Origin: Advenella mandrilli
GTDB taxonomy: Bacteria; Pseudomonadota; Gammaproteobacteria; Burkholderiales; Burkholderiaceae_B
NCBI RefSeq assembly: GCF_016595155.1
Contig: NZ_JAENGP010000015.1
Span: forward strand, 1 to 64,000
Direction: 5' to 3'
Length of the DNA stretch: 64,000 nucleotides
Under the pieces are notes generated by a model that was not told where the DNA came from, did not search any database, and worked only from the letters and a program-made list of their open reading frames with translations. The number at the start of each line of letters is the position of its first letter. Position 1 is the stretch's first letter. This document shows positions 23,732 through 32,339 of this stretch, in pieces. The translations under genes and the position numbers were made by a program.

Positions 23732-24073
23732 ATGGATAAGCAAAAAGCATTGACAATAAAGGAAGCCGCAAACCTTTTAGGGGTGTGCTATCACACTATA
23801 TATACGAAACGTCATCTTCTGGGCTTTCAATTGCCTGGCGGACGTAAATGGTTTATTTGGCCGTCTTCACTTGATAATCTTAGCAAAAAGAATAACAATG
23901 TTTTCAGATTATCATTGCAAGTCGGTAATGAGAGTAATACATTATGCCGATCTACAAAAAATCTAAATCTTCATTCTGGTGGATTGATATCAGGACATCA
24001 GGTGGGGAAAGAGTTAGACGCTCTACTGGAACCTATGACAAAAGGCAAGCGCAAGAGTATCACGACAAGGTAA
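23732..24073 (+). CDS. Excisionase/AlpA-like HTH protein
   Basis: The N-terminal 55 residues are a MerR-like winged HTH of the excisionase (HTH_17) type: LTIKEAANLLGVCYHTIYTK followed by LPGGRKWFIWPSSL. The remaining 58 residues are read from DNA that also encodes the first 43 codons of the integrase in another frame, and have no recognisable fold. It starts one base after ardC. It is the probable recombination directionality factor for the neighbouring integrase. Confidence 0.7.
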   Translation: MDKQKALTIKEAANLLGVCYHTIYTKRHLLGFQLPGGRKWFIWPSSLDNLSKKNNNVFRLSLQVGNESNTLCRSTKNLNLHSGGLISGHQVGKELDALLEPMTKGKRKSITTR

Positions 24074-24990
24074 AAGCCGAGTTATGGCGCCTGGATAAGC
24101 TGGGTGAACAGCCAGAATTTTCTTTTGACCAAGCGGCTTTAAAGGTGTTGAAGCTATCCGAAGGCCAAAAAGACTATAAAACCAAAATACGTCATATTAA
24201 GTATTGGCGGAGTTGTTTTGGTGGTAGAGCAATCAGTTCTTTAACATCTGATGAAATATTCAATAATTTACCTACTCATCGTTTGGTAAAAAGCGGCAAG
24301 AGTAAGGCACAGCCATTGGCTGCTGCTACTAAAAACCGATATTTGGCTACTATGTCCCGGATTTTACACATTGCTTATGATGAAAACTGGCTGCAAAAAA
24401 TACCAAAACTCGGGAAGTTTAAAGAGGCAGATGTAAGAATCCGCTGGATAACTCGTGAGCAAGCCCAGTTATTAATTAATCAATTTCAAACTGAATGGAT
24501 GAGGAATGTATGCTCATTTGCTCTCTCTACAGGGGCCAGAATGAGCGAAATACTTTCTTTGGAATGGTCACAGGTAGATATTGGAAAAAAGCTATGCTGG
24601 GTCACGGGTGATAAAGCTAAATCAGGGAAATCCCGTCCTATTCCCTTAAATTCTGATGCCATGTCTGTAATTTGGTCATGTTTAGGAAAAAACAAAAAAT
24701 GGGTTTTTGTAAGGGATACGGGTACACACCCTAAGGAAATTAACAGGAAGTCATTTAATTCAGCGGTTAAAAAATTACGCTTAGGTGATTTTCATTTTCA
24801 TGACTTGCGGCACACTTGGGCAAGCTGGCACGTCCAGTCTGGCACACCCTTAATGGTACTGAAAGAACTTGGTGGCTGGGAAACTTTAGAAATGGTAAAA
24901 AAGTATGCTCATTTAGATGCAAGTCATCTGGAGATGCATGCAAATTCGGTCACCTTTTGGTCACCCATAAGTAAAACCGAAGCCGCATAA
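23944..24990 (+). CDS. int: Tyrosine-type site-specific integrase
   Basis: The 348-residue protein is a phage-type tyrosine recombinase. Catalytic residues are visible: Arg199 in STGARMSEI, His286-x-x-Arg289 in HDLRHTWASWH, the GGW box and Tyr321 in KKYAHL. The N-terminal arm-binding-like segment is short and a core-binding SAM-like domain covers about 60-160. It lies 55 bp from the 3' end of tRNA-Met, the usual position for an integrase using that tRNA as attachment site. The start lies within the upstream HTH gene. Confidence 0.92.
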   Translation: MPIYKKSKSSFWWIDIRTSGGERVRRSTGTYDKRQAQEYHDKVKAELWRLDKLGEQPEFSFDQAALKVLKLSEGQKDYKTKIRHIKYWRSCFGGRAISSLTSDEIFNNLPTHRLVKSGKSKAQPLAAATKNRYLATMSRILHIAYDENWLQKIPKLGKFKEADVRIRWITREQAQLLINQFQTEWMRNVCSFALSTGARMSEILSLEWSQVDIGKKLCWVTGDKAKSGKSRPIPLNSDAMSVIWSCLGKNKKWVFVRDTGTHPKEINRKSFNSAVKKLRLGDFHFHDLRHTWASWHVQSGTPLMVLKELGGWETLEMVKKYAHLDASHLEMHANSVTFWSPISKTEAA

Positions 24991-24993
24991 AAC

Positions 24994-25026
24994 AAAAAAA
25001 CCGCTTAGCATATTGCGTAAGCGGTT
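24994..25026 (-). terminator. Terminator for the minus-strand tRNA transcript
   Basis: AACCGCTTA (24999-25007) pairs with TAAGCGGTT (25018-25026). The T run is on the minus strand (A run at 24994-25000), so it terminates tRNA transcription, while also marking the end of the integrase gene. Confidence 0.65.
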
Positions 25027-25045
25027 GATATATATAGAATTCTGC

Positions 25046-25122
25046 TGGTGGCTCTTCCCCGATTCGAACGGGGGACCTGCGGATTATGATTCCGTCGCTC
25101 TAACCGACTGAGCTAAAGAGCC
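25046..25122 (-). tRNA. tRNA-Met (CAT), elongator type
   Basis: The minus strand folds as a complete 77-nt tRNA including encoded CCA: acceptor GGCTCTT/AAGAGCC, D arm with AGCTCAGTCGGTTAGAGC, anticodon stem-loop CGGAATCATAATCCG with CAT anticodon, T loop GTTCGAATC. The CAT anticodon could also belong to a lysidine-modified tRNA-Ile; the GGAATCATAATCC loop resembles elongator Met in other proteobacteria. The integrated element abuts its 3' end, so it serves as the attachment site. Confidence 0.85.
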
Positions 25123-25294
25123 AATTACTTAAATAAGATCAAGTAAGAACGTAATTATGCACGTCCTTTTTTAAAAAGGCAATACTTTTTTCTGCCACTC
25201 TTAAAAAATCAACGTTTATGTGTTTTTGTTGTCATTTTTACAACAGTGTAGCTGATACACTTCAAGATTGTTTCATTTTTTGCACTTAACGCGT
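25123..25294. other. Divergent intergenic region tRNA-Met / argE
   Basis: This 172-bp AT-rich stretch should hold the tRNA promoter (leftward) and the argE promoter (rightward). I see no further structure in it. Confidence 0.4.
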
Positions 25295-26473
25295 ATGCCT
25301 ACATTTCCGCAAACCAGTATTGACTGGACTAAAAAACTGATTGGTTTCGATACCACCAGCCGTTATTCAAACCTTGAATTGATTGAATATATCAACGCTT
25401 ATCTCTCGCGCTGCGGGGTAGAAAGCTTTCTGGTGTTTAATGAAGATGGAAAAAAGGCTAACCTGTTTGGCACCATCCCTTCTGTTACCGGAGAACGCCT
25501 TAAGGGCGGGCTGGTATTGTCTGGTCACACCGATGTGGTGCCGGTAGATGGGCAGGACTGGAACAGTGAGCCTTTTGTAGCGAAAGAGCATGAGGGGCGG
25601 CTGTATGGGCGAGGTGCCTGCGACATGAAGGGCTTCATTGGCACAGTCCTGGCCCTGGTGCCTGAATTTACCAAAGCCAGGCTTAAAGCACCGCTTCATC
25701 TGGCCTTTTCCTTTGATGAAGAAATAGGCTGCCTGGGTGCGCCCCTCTTGCTAAAAGAACTGGCGCAAAAGGGAATTAAACCGGCGGGCTGTATTGTGGG
25801 TGAGCCTACAAGCATGCGGCCGGTCGTGGCGCATAAGGGCATTAGCGCGTACAAATGTATCGTGCATGGGTGTGCCGCGCATTCCTCATTAACCCCGGTG
25901 GGTATAAATGCGATTGAATATGCCGCGCGTATTATTTGCATGTTCCGTGACCTGACAGATGAAATAAAGCAAAAAGGGCCATTTGATGAGTATTTTGATG
26001 TGCCCTTTACAACCGGGCAAACCAGTACCATACAGGGCGGCAATGCCATCAATACGGTGCCCGCACATTGTGAATTTCTTTTTGAATACCGTACGTTACC
26101 GGCACAGTCACCCACTGAAATTCTGGCGCGGATTGAATCTTATATTAATGACGTCCTGGTGCCGCAAATGAAAAAAGAAAACCCCGATGCCGGTATTGAG
26201 CTGATTAAGCTGGCGGGTGCACCCGGTATGGAAACGGCAGAAAAAGAAGCGATCATGCAATTGGTGCGTGGCTTGACCAAAGAAACGGATATTGCCAAAG
26301 TGGCTTATGCAACGGAAGGCGGCCTGTTTCAGCAGGCGGGCATCCCAACAGTTATTTGCGGGCCGGGCAGTATAGAGCAGGCGCATAAGGCTAACGAATA
26401 CATTGCCCTGGAGCAGCTGGCCAAATGCGAGGCGTTTTTAAAAAGTGTTTGTGCCAGTCAGCAAGTGGCGTGA
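25295..26473 (+). CDS. argE: Acetylornithine deacetylase
   Basis: The 392-residue protein is an M20-family metallohydrolase. It has the zinc-binding GHTDVVPVDG, GRGACDMKG and the catalytic DEEIGCLG motifs, a central dimerisation domain with GKISAYKC-like sequence, and a C-terminal zinc ligand region AYATEGGLFQQAGIPTVICGPG. It removes acetate from N-acetylornithine in arginine synthesis. ATG 25295 is preferred over an in-frame ATG 27 bp upstream because the protein then begins with the family-like MPTFPQTSIDWTKKLI. Confidence 0.88.
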   Translation: MPTFPQTSIDWTKKLIGFDTTSRYSNLELIEYINAYLSRCGVESFLVFNEDGKKANLFGTIPSVTGERLKGGLVLSGHTDVVPVDGQDWNSEPFVAKEHEGRLYGRGACDMKGFIGTVLALVPEFTKARLKAPLHLAFSFDEEIGCLGAPLLLKELAQKGIKPAGCIVGEPTSMRPVVAHKGISAYKCIVHGCAAHSSLTPVGINAIEYAARIICMFRDLTDEIKQKGPFDEYFDVPFTTGQTSTIQGGNAINTVPAHCEFLFEYRTLPAQSPTEILARIESYINDVLVPQMKKENPDAGIELIKLAGAPGMETAEKEAIMQLVRGLTKETDIAKVAYATEGGLFQQAGIPTVICGPGSIEQAHKANEYIALEQLAKCEAFLKSVCASQQVA

Positions 26474-26577
26474 TATGGCGGGTTATCCGGCGGGGTTTTT
26501 AGCCGGATATGCGGCAAGCCCTGCGGTCTAGGGGGAAGGTGGCTGGCACGGGAAAAAGAACATAAAAAAGCATTAAA

Positions 26578-26613
26578 AAAACGCAGCCGCAAGAGCAGGG
26601 CTGCGTTTTTTTA
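26578..26613. terminator. Bidirectional terminator between argE and the transglycosylase gene
   Basis: AAACGCAGCC and GGCTGCGTTT pair around GCAAGAGCA, with A and T runs on either side. The two flanking genes converge here. Confidence 0.8.
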
Positions 26614-26629
26614 TCCAGCGGCTTGCCGA

Positions 26630-27868
26630 TTAATTTTTTTGCAGCAGTGCACGCAGGATTTTTTGTCCGGCACGGCCATCGGCGTTCAGGCCTAGTCTGG
26701 TTTGTTCGGCTTTGATCGCTTCACGGGTTTTGCTGCCGATCAGGCCGTCCGCTTCACCAATGTCATGGCCTTTGTTAAGCAATATTTTCTGCAAAGTAAC
26801 CCGGTCGGTACGTGACAGACCCAGGTCATCAGTGGGCCAGGCTGTCTGGAAGGGGCCTTCACCTTTCAGTCGGTCAGACAAATGGGCAATGGCAAGGGCA
26901 TAGCTTTCGGCTGCGTTATAGCTGTAGATAACGTCAAAATTCTTGAAAACCAGGAAGGCAGGGCCGTTGGCGCCGGCAGGGGTAAGCAGGCCGGCTTGCA
27001 TGGAAGCGGGGGCCAGGTTGCTTAGGGGTTGGCCATTGATATCGGTAAGGCCCTTGTTGATCCAGGTTTGCAAGGACCGTTTCTTTTTGCGGCCCTCACC
27101 GGCAATGGGGAAATTATCAGGCAACTTTACTTCAAACCCCCAGGGCTGGCCGCTTCTCCAGCCATTTTTAGCCAGGTAATTGGCTGTAGAGGCCAGTGCA
27201 TCTGTCGTGTTGTCCATCAGGTCGCGGTGTCCGTCACCATCAAAATCAACCGCTAGCCGTTCAAAGGTGGTGGGCATGAATTGGGTATGTCCGAAAGCGC
27301 CCGCCCATGAGCCAACCAGGCGATCGGGTGCAATGTCGCCCGATTGCAGTATCCGCAGCGCAGCGAAGAATTCTTTCTGGAAAAAAGCCTGTCGGCGTCC
27401 ATAGCAGCTTAGGGTTCCCAAAGCTTGCACTAACGGATATTTGCCAAAAGTCTGGCCAAAATTGCTTTCTACGCCCCAAACAGCCACAACGGTTGCCGGA
27501 TCAACACCGTATGTTTTCTGGATTTGGTTCAGCGTGTTCTTGTGAAGGGCAAGGTTTTGCAGGCCCTCCTGGATGCGTTGTTCATCGACCAGGGCGGCCA
27601 GGTAGTCCCAGATGGGTTGTTTGAATTCGGGCTGATAATCCAGTTTTTCCAGAATGCCCATGTCAGGCACAATATTGGTAGTAAACCGTTTGAAAGACTG
27701 GTTTGAAACCCCCGCTTTTTGTGCTTCAGGTTGCAGTTTGTTCAGGCAGGCGGTAAAGTCGCTCGTTTGTGCCTGAATTGGCAAGCTGGTGCACAATAAG
27801 ATGGAAATGAAAGAAAATAAGCCGCCAAAGCGTGCAATTGTTGATTTTTCCTGGAAGTAACGGGCCAT
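26630..27868 (-). CDS. Lytic murein transglycosylase, MltB-like with peptidoglycan-binding domain
   Basis: The 412-residue protein has a signal peptide (...LLCTSLPIQAQ), an SLT_2/MltB catalytic domain (about 30-325) with the catalytic glutamate in AVWGVESNFGQTFGKYP and the AGAFGHTQFMPTTF motif, and a C-terminal PG_binding_1 domain (about 345-405; VTLQKILLNKGHDIGEADGLIG). It cleaves peptidoglycan during wall turnover. The start is ATG 27866-27868; an upstream in-frame start would add 21 non-signal residues. Confidence 0.88.
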   Translation of the reverse strand: MARYFQEKSTIARFGGLFSFISILLCTSLPIQAQTSDFTACLNKLQPEAQKAGVSNQSFKRFTTNIVPDMGILEKLDYQPEFKQPIWDYLAALVDEQRIQEGLQNLALHKNTLNQIQKTYGVDPATVVAVWGVESNFGQTFGKYPLVQALGTLSCYGRRQAFFQKEFFAALRILQSGDIAPDRLVGSWAGAFGHTQFMPTTFERLAVDFDGDGHRDLMDNTTDALASTANYLAKNGWRSGQPWGFEVKLPDNFPIAGEGRKKKRSLQTWINKGLTDINGQPLSNLAPASMQAGLLTPAGANGPAFLVFKNFDVIYSYNAAESYALAIAHLSDRLKGEGPFQTAWPTDDLGLSRTDRVTLQKILLNKGHDIGEADGLIGSKTREAIKAEQTRLGLNADGRAGQKILRALLQKN

Positions 27869-28260
27869 GAAGATCTCTCTGGTTTGTCCTGAATTGAACG
27901 AATTGTAGCAGTATGAAGTATTTGCATTCACCCGGTACTTTTTTTCCTGTAACTTTTAATGAATATCCTGCTAATATCAGTCTTGAGTTTTTCGCTTCAA
28001 TTTTTGGCAGGCTGTGGTAAAACACGGGTAAAATTGCAGTACGGAAAAAGTAGTATAAGATAAATAAAATAAACTTTTTCTAAAATACAATGTCTTTTAT
28101 CTTGTGAAAAAGCTTTAAAACCAAATATACAAGGTTGTAGCGCATGAAAGGGTAAGTGTTTTTATGTTCAGGTATAAGTCCGCTCATAAAACCGACTGTT
28201 AATATATATAAACCAGGCAGTAAGACGCTGTCTGGTTTTACTGAAAAGAGATTGTGTCGC
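27869..28260. other. Divergent intergenic region with hairpins
   Basis: The 392 bp between two divergent genes are AT-rich. A GAAAAAGT/ACTTTTTC pair flanks about 20 bases (28044-28080). A strong stem AAACCAGGCAG/CTGTCTGGTTT (28210-28238) lies 22 bp before the protease start. I see no gene; the minus-strand frame at 28080-28343 has no ribosome binding site and overlaps the protease start. Confidence 0.45.
28210..28241 (+). promoter_or_regulatory. Leader hairpin before the tail-specific protease gene
   Basis: An 11-pair stem with one G-T pair is followed by TTTTAC, then the ribosome binding site region and ATG 28261. It could be an attenuator or an mRNA-stabilising 5' stem. Confidence 0.4.
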
Positions 28261-30477
28261 ATGAAGTTTAAAATGTTAGTAGCTGCGTTGGCATTCATTG
28301 CTACCTCCGGGTGTGTGTATGCTGACTCTGAAACCATCAGCAAGGTTGACCAATTGGGTCAGACCCAGGTCACTCAGCCGCTGTTGGCCCGGCAATCGGC
28401 AGAAATGGTAGCTGGCAAAACCGAATTGGCAATGTCAGGCAATCTGAAAAAGCCCCTAAAGCAAGCGCTTTCTCCAGATATCGAGCATGCCAAGGCAGCG
28501 ATCATTGTTTCCAATATCCTGACTCGTTTCGAATATGATAAAAAACCGCTGGATACTAAAATGTCCAATGCGGTTTTTGATGAATACCTAAAAATGCTCG
28601 ACCCGTCAAAAATGTTTTTCCTGAAGTCGGATATCGATAAGTTTTCTGCCGTTAAAGATCAAATGAACGATATGCTGCTTAGTGGTCGCCTGCAAATTCC
28701 ATTTGATATTTTTGAAATTTACCGGGATCGTGTAGAACAGCGTTTTGATCATGTCCTGTCTACCCTGAAAGATGACTTTGATTTTTCAGTTGACGAATCT
28801 TTTGAGCTTGATCGCAAAAAAAGCAAATGGGTTGAAACCAATGAGGAAATCAACGATTTGTGGGGTAAGCGTGTCAAGAATGATTATTTAAGATTGAAGT
28901 TGGCTGGCAGTACAGATGAAAAAATCAAGGAAACCTTACGAAAGCGTTATATTAATAATCGCAACCAGATTTTACGCATGGGCAATGAAGACGTCAGTGA
29001 GATGTTCATTAATGCGTATGCCAGCAGTACAGATCCGCACACCAATTATTACAGTCCTTCTTCAGCCAAGAATTTTGATGTGCAAATAAGCCTGTCTGTT
29101 GAGGGGATTGGTGCTGTACTGCAAAAGCGTGATGAATATGGGCAAATCCGTGAGGTGGTGCCTGGTGGTCCTGCCGCCAAGTCCGGCCAGATTCAGCCGG
29201 GCGATCGCATCGTGGCCGTAGGTCAGGGGCCAAAAGGTCCCATGGAAGATGTGGTTGACTGGCGCCTTGATGATATTGTCAATAAAATTCGTGGCAAGCG
29301 TGGTAGTACGGTCAGAGTTGAAATCATCCCTGCCGAGGGGGGGGTTGATGGCAAGCAAAAAGTGGTCACTTTAGTCCGTCAAAAGGTAACCCTTGAAGAC
29401 CAGGCGGCCAAATACAAAATCATTGAAATTGAAAATGATGGGCAAATCCAAAAAATAGCCATTATTACTATACCTAGCTTTTATGAAGACTTTGATGCTC
29501 GCGCTCGTGGTGAGAATAGCTATAAAAGTGTGACGCGTGATGTTCGAGTCATTCTTGAAGAGTTGAACAAGGCCAATATTGATGGCGTTGTTCTTGACAT
29601 GCGCAATAATGGTGGGGGTTCCCTGACTGAAGCGGCGAATCTGAGCGGGCTGTTTATTGGTGGTCCAAACCCCATTGTGCAGGTTCGTACGGCAGAAGGT
29701 TCTGTGTCCAATGTTCGTAGCATAAAAACAGACATGGTGTGGGACAAACCTTTGGCGGTTCTGGTTAATCGTATTTCGGCCTCGGCCTCTGAGATTTTTG
29801 CAGGTGCCATGCAAGATTATGGGCGTGGCGTGGTGCTGGGTGACCCCACCTGGGGTAAAGGATCCGTGCAAACCATTCGTGGCCTGAATGAATTTTTGCG
29901 TCGTCCGCAAGATGAAGAGCTGGGTTCCCTGAAGTGGACAATCCAGAAGTTTTTCCGTGTTAACGGAAGCTCAACGCAGGTGAAGGGTATTGTGCCCGAT
30001 ATCATCTTCCCAACCATGTTTGATGCCAAGGAAATGGGTGAGTCAAGTTATGAAAATGCCATGCCCTGGAGTGCGATTGATCCTGCTTCGTACAAGCCCG
30101 TTGGAGATCTGAAGCCAACCATTGTGAATCTATCCCGTTTGCACAAAGACCGGGTAAGTGAGTCAGGAAGCTGGGCGTTAATGAAAGATGAGCTGGACTA
30201 TGCACGTAAGCTGTCTGATCAGAAAGTCATTTCCCTGAATTATCAAACCCGTCTTGAAGAACGTGAAAACATGGAGGCCCAACGCAAGGATTTTGAAGCC
30301 CGGCGTAAGGAATTGGGCGAGTCTGATATAGGTAATTTCCGCCTTGATGATGGTTTGCAGGCAGGTGAAGGTAATCTGAAAGAAGAATTGGCCAATGAGA
30401 AAAAACGCAAAGACAATATTGATATTGCTGCAAAAGAAGCGGCCAATATTGTGGCAGATATGGTTAACTTGAAGTAA
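28261..30477 (+). CDS. prc: Carboxyl-terminal (tail-specific) protease
   Basis: The 738-residue protein is an exported S41 peptidase of the Prc/Tsp type: signal peptide (...CVYA), N-terminal TSP helical domain, PDZ domain (about 280-360; EVVPGGPAAKSGQIQPGDRI), protease core with nucleophile Ser in NRISASASEIFAGAM (about 508) and general-base Lys in WGKGSVQT (about 533), and a C-terminal DUF3340-type helical region. It trims C-termini of periplasmic proteins and limits peptidoglycan hydrolases. A GC-poor leader precedes ATG 28261. Confidence 0.92.
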   Translation: MKFKMLVAALAFIATSGCVYADSETISKVDQLGQTQVTQPLLARQSAEMVAGKTELAMSGNLKKPLKQALSPDIEHAKAAIIVSNILTRFEYDKKPLDTKMSNAVFDEYLKMLDPSKMFFLKSDIDKFSAVKDQMNDMLLSGRLQIPFDIFEIYRDRVEQRFDHVLSTLKDDFDFSVDESFELDRKKSKWVETNEEINDLWGKRVKNDYLRLKLAGSTDEKIKETLRKRYINNRNQILRMGNEDVSEMFINAYASSTDPHTNYYSPSSAKNFDVQISLSVEGIGAVLQKRDEYGQIREVVPGGPAAKSGQIQPGDRIVAVGQGPKGPMEDVVDWRLDDIVNKIRGKRGSTVRVEIIPAEGGVDGKQKVVTLVRQKVTLEDQAAKYKIIEIENDGQIQKIAIITIPSFYEDFDARARGENSYKSVTRDVRVILEELNKANIDGVVLDMRNNGGGSLTEAANLSGLFIGGPNPIVQVRTAEGSVSNVRSIKTDMVWDKPLAVLVNRISASASEIFAGAMQDYGRGVVLGDPTWGKGSVQTIRGLNEFLRRPQDEELGSLKWTIQKFFRVNGSSTQVKGIVPDIIFPTMFDAKEMGESSYENAMPWSAIDPASYKPVGDLKPTIVNLSRLHKDRVSESGSWALMKDELDYARKLSDQKVISLNYQTRLEERENMEAQRKDFEARRKELGESDIGNFRLDDGLQAGEGNLKEELANEKKRKDNIDIAAKEAANIVADMVNLK

Positions 30478-30486
30478 TAAACCACA

Positions 30487-30527
30487 GGCAAGAAGTAAGC
30501 CAGAAGCATTGCGGTTTACTTCTTGCC
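30487..30527 (+). terminator. Long hairpin between prc and rmlD
   Basis: A perfect 12-bp stem GGCAAGAAGTAA/TTACTTCTTGCC encloses 17 bases. No T run follows, so it may stabilise the prc mRNA end rather than terminate. Confidence 0.5.
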
Positions 30528-30545
30528 GCCTTGACGTCGTATACC

Positions 30546-31457
30546 ATGAAAATTTTATTGCTAGGGAAAAACGGCCAGCTTGGCTGGGAATTGCAACGTG
30601 CATTGCAACCTTTAGGAAAGCTTGTTGCCTTGTCCCGTCATAATGAAAATGGTTTGTGCGGTGATTTGTCAGACCTTCACGGGCTGGCCAAAACGATTGA
30701 ATATTTGAAACCTGACGTTGTGGTTAATGCAGCCGCCTATACAGCCGTAGATAAGGCCGAATCAGATCGTGAACAGGCGTTTTTGATTAATGCACGGGCG
30801 CCTGCGGTAATTGCTCAGGCCTTGAAAATCCATCATGGTTTGCTGGTGCATTATTCCAGTGATTATGTTTTTGATGGCACTGGTGAGCAGGCTCGTACAG
30901 AGTTGGCGCCTAGCAATCCCGTCAATTACTACGGTTATACCAAACTGGAGGGCGAACGGGAAGTTGCCCATTCAGGGTGCGGGCATTTTATTTTTCGTAC
31001 CAGCTGGGTTTATGGCATACATGGTGGCAATTTTGCCAAAACAATGATTAAACTGGCCAGGGAAAAAGAAAAGCTGGCTATTGTGAATGACCAGATCGGT
31101 GTACCCACCGGAGCAGACCTGATTGCGGACATCACGGCACATGCCGTCAGGTCCTATTTTAATGAGGCGTCTGGGCCAGCTCGTAGCGCATTATTAAGTG
31201 GCCTATATCATCTTGTGCCTGACGGAGAAACCTCATGGCTGGCCTATGCCAATTTGATCTTCGATCAATTACGAGCCAAAGAAGAGGCATTGGCACTCAA
31301 GGAGGTTGTGCCGGTTTCCACCGCCCACTATCCCATGCCAGCCAGGCGTCCCCTGAATTCACGATTGAACAATAACAAAATTAAAGAAGTGTTCAACTTG
31401 CATATGCCCGACTGGGAGCCGGGCGTGTGCCGATTGGTGGAAGAGCTGGTGGTTTAA
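30546..31457 (+). CDS. rmlD: dTDP-4-dehydrorhamnose reductase
   Basis: The 303-residue protein is an extended short-chain dehydrogenase: N-terminal GKNGQLGWELQR nucleotide-binding loop, NAAAYTAVDKAE, and catalytic YYGYTKLEGE (Tyr-x-x-x-Lys). It reduces dTDP-4-keto-L-rhamnose to dTDP-L-rhamnose. Its usual partners rmlA, rmlB and rmlC are not adjacent. ATG 30546 is preferred to a TTG 15 bp upstream. Its last bases overlap the convergent gene. Confidence 0.87.
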   Translation: MKILLLGKNGQLGWELQRALQPLGKLVALSRHNENGLCGDLSDLHGLAKTIEYLKPDVVVNAAAYTAVDKAESDREQAFLINARAPAVIAQALKIHHGLLVHYSSDYVFDGTGEQARTELAPSNPVNYYGYTKLEGEREVAHSGCGHFIFRTSWVYGIHGGNFAKTMIKLAREKEKLAIVNDQIGVPTGADLIADITAHAVRSYFNEASGPARSALLSGLYHLVPDGETSWLAYANLIFDQLRAKEEALALKEVVPVSTAHYPMPARRPLNSRLNNNKIKEVFNLHMPDWEPGVCRLVEELVV

Positions 31458-32188
31458 TGGGTGTTGGGGTTGCTGGCGAGATCCAGATCATAAAAAATAT
31501 GGTTGGCATCAATAAATTTATACAGGCAATGTCCAAGGTCTACATAGCCGCTTTCCTCAAAGCGTTGCTGCATGAATGCCAGCATGCTTCTTAGGTTATC
31601 CAGCAGCGACGTAATCTGGCTGGTTTCAAAACTCCATAAGCGGGTATTGAACTGCAGGAAGATATGACCGGTTTGTTCTGATGAATAGGATGATGGATAA
31701 GAGTTGGGCAATATGAATTTGTTTTTGCTTTCGGGTTTGCTGGCGGCAAGCGCATGAATCGCAGACTCAAAAGTTTGGCCTGGTCTGATGAAAAACAGCC
31801 GTTTTACTTTATTAAAAATCTGATGCTGTTGTGCGACTTCCAGAAACCAGATCAGGCTTGTTAGCTCGGTAAGGGGGGTAGCGTCTTTGGGGGCAGGGTA
31901 CTGCTCAATAATCTTTTGGATGGTTTCGTTGTTATTGTATTCCATCAGGATATCGATGTGTTTTAATAAGCCGGTTTTCTGCTTGTCATTTAAAGCCGTG
32001 GCACCATGTTCAATCACCGATATCAATGAACCCTTGGCTGAGTGATTAATGCTGTTGACCGTGGCTAGAAGCTGATCGTAAGCACTTGGGGCTGATTCGT
32101 TGGCAGGAACGGCTACTCCCGCCTCATTGGCAATGGAATTGTTGTCAAGGTCATTAATTGCACAGGGAATAATAAAAGCAAAAGTCAT
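31454..32188 (-). CDS. Hypothetical protein, family not recognised
   Basis: The 244-residue product begins MTFAFIIPCAINDLDNNSIA, has a low-complexity Ala/Pro stretch near residue 30, a helical middle with TELTSLIWFLEVAQQHQIF, and a C-terminal LDNLRSMLAFMQQRFEESGY. It has no clear signal peptide, membrane segment or catalytic motif. It converges on rmlD with a 4-bp overlap of stop codons. It may be a genus-level conserved protein; codon use looks like that of its neighbours. Confidence 0.6.
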   Translation of the reverse strand: MTFAFIIPCAINDLDNNSIANEAGVAVPANESAPSAYDQLLATVNSINHSAKGSLISVIEHGATALNDKQKTGLLKHIDILMEYNNNETIQKIIEQYPAPKDATPLTELTSLIWFLEVAQQHQIFNKVKRLFFIRPGQTFESAIHALAASKPESKNKFILPNSYPSSYSSEQTGHIFLQFNTRLWSFETSQITSLLDNLRSMLAFMQQRFEESGYVDLGHCLYKFIDANHIFYDLDLASNPNTH

Positions 32189-32339
32189 GGTGTTGCTAAG
32201 AGGCCAAAAATTAGTGTAAAACGTTCCATTCTACACGCTTGTGCAGCTTGATGAACCGGTTTTGTTGTTTCAGAACGCGTAAGCAGTGTTGCAAGAGTAA
32301 GGATACAATAGGGGTTTATCAATTAAGCGGGTTAAACAT

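Noticed and set aside
25046-25122. tRNA-Ile2 (lysidine-modified CAT) as alternative identity
   Set aside because: The GGAATCATAATCC anticodon arm is closer to elongator Met; not fully excluded without a covariance-model score.
29371-29910. 179-codon minus-strand frame inside prc
   Set aside because: It is a shadow of the S41 protease frame, with no start signal and His/Asn/Thr-rich composition typical of antisense frames.
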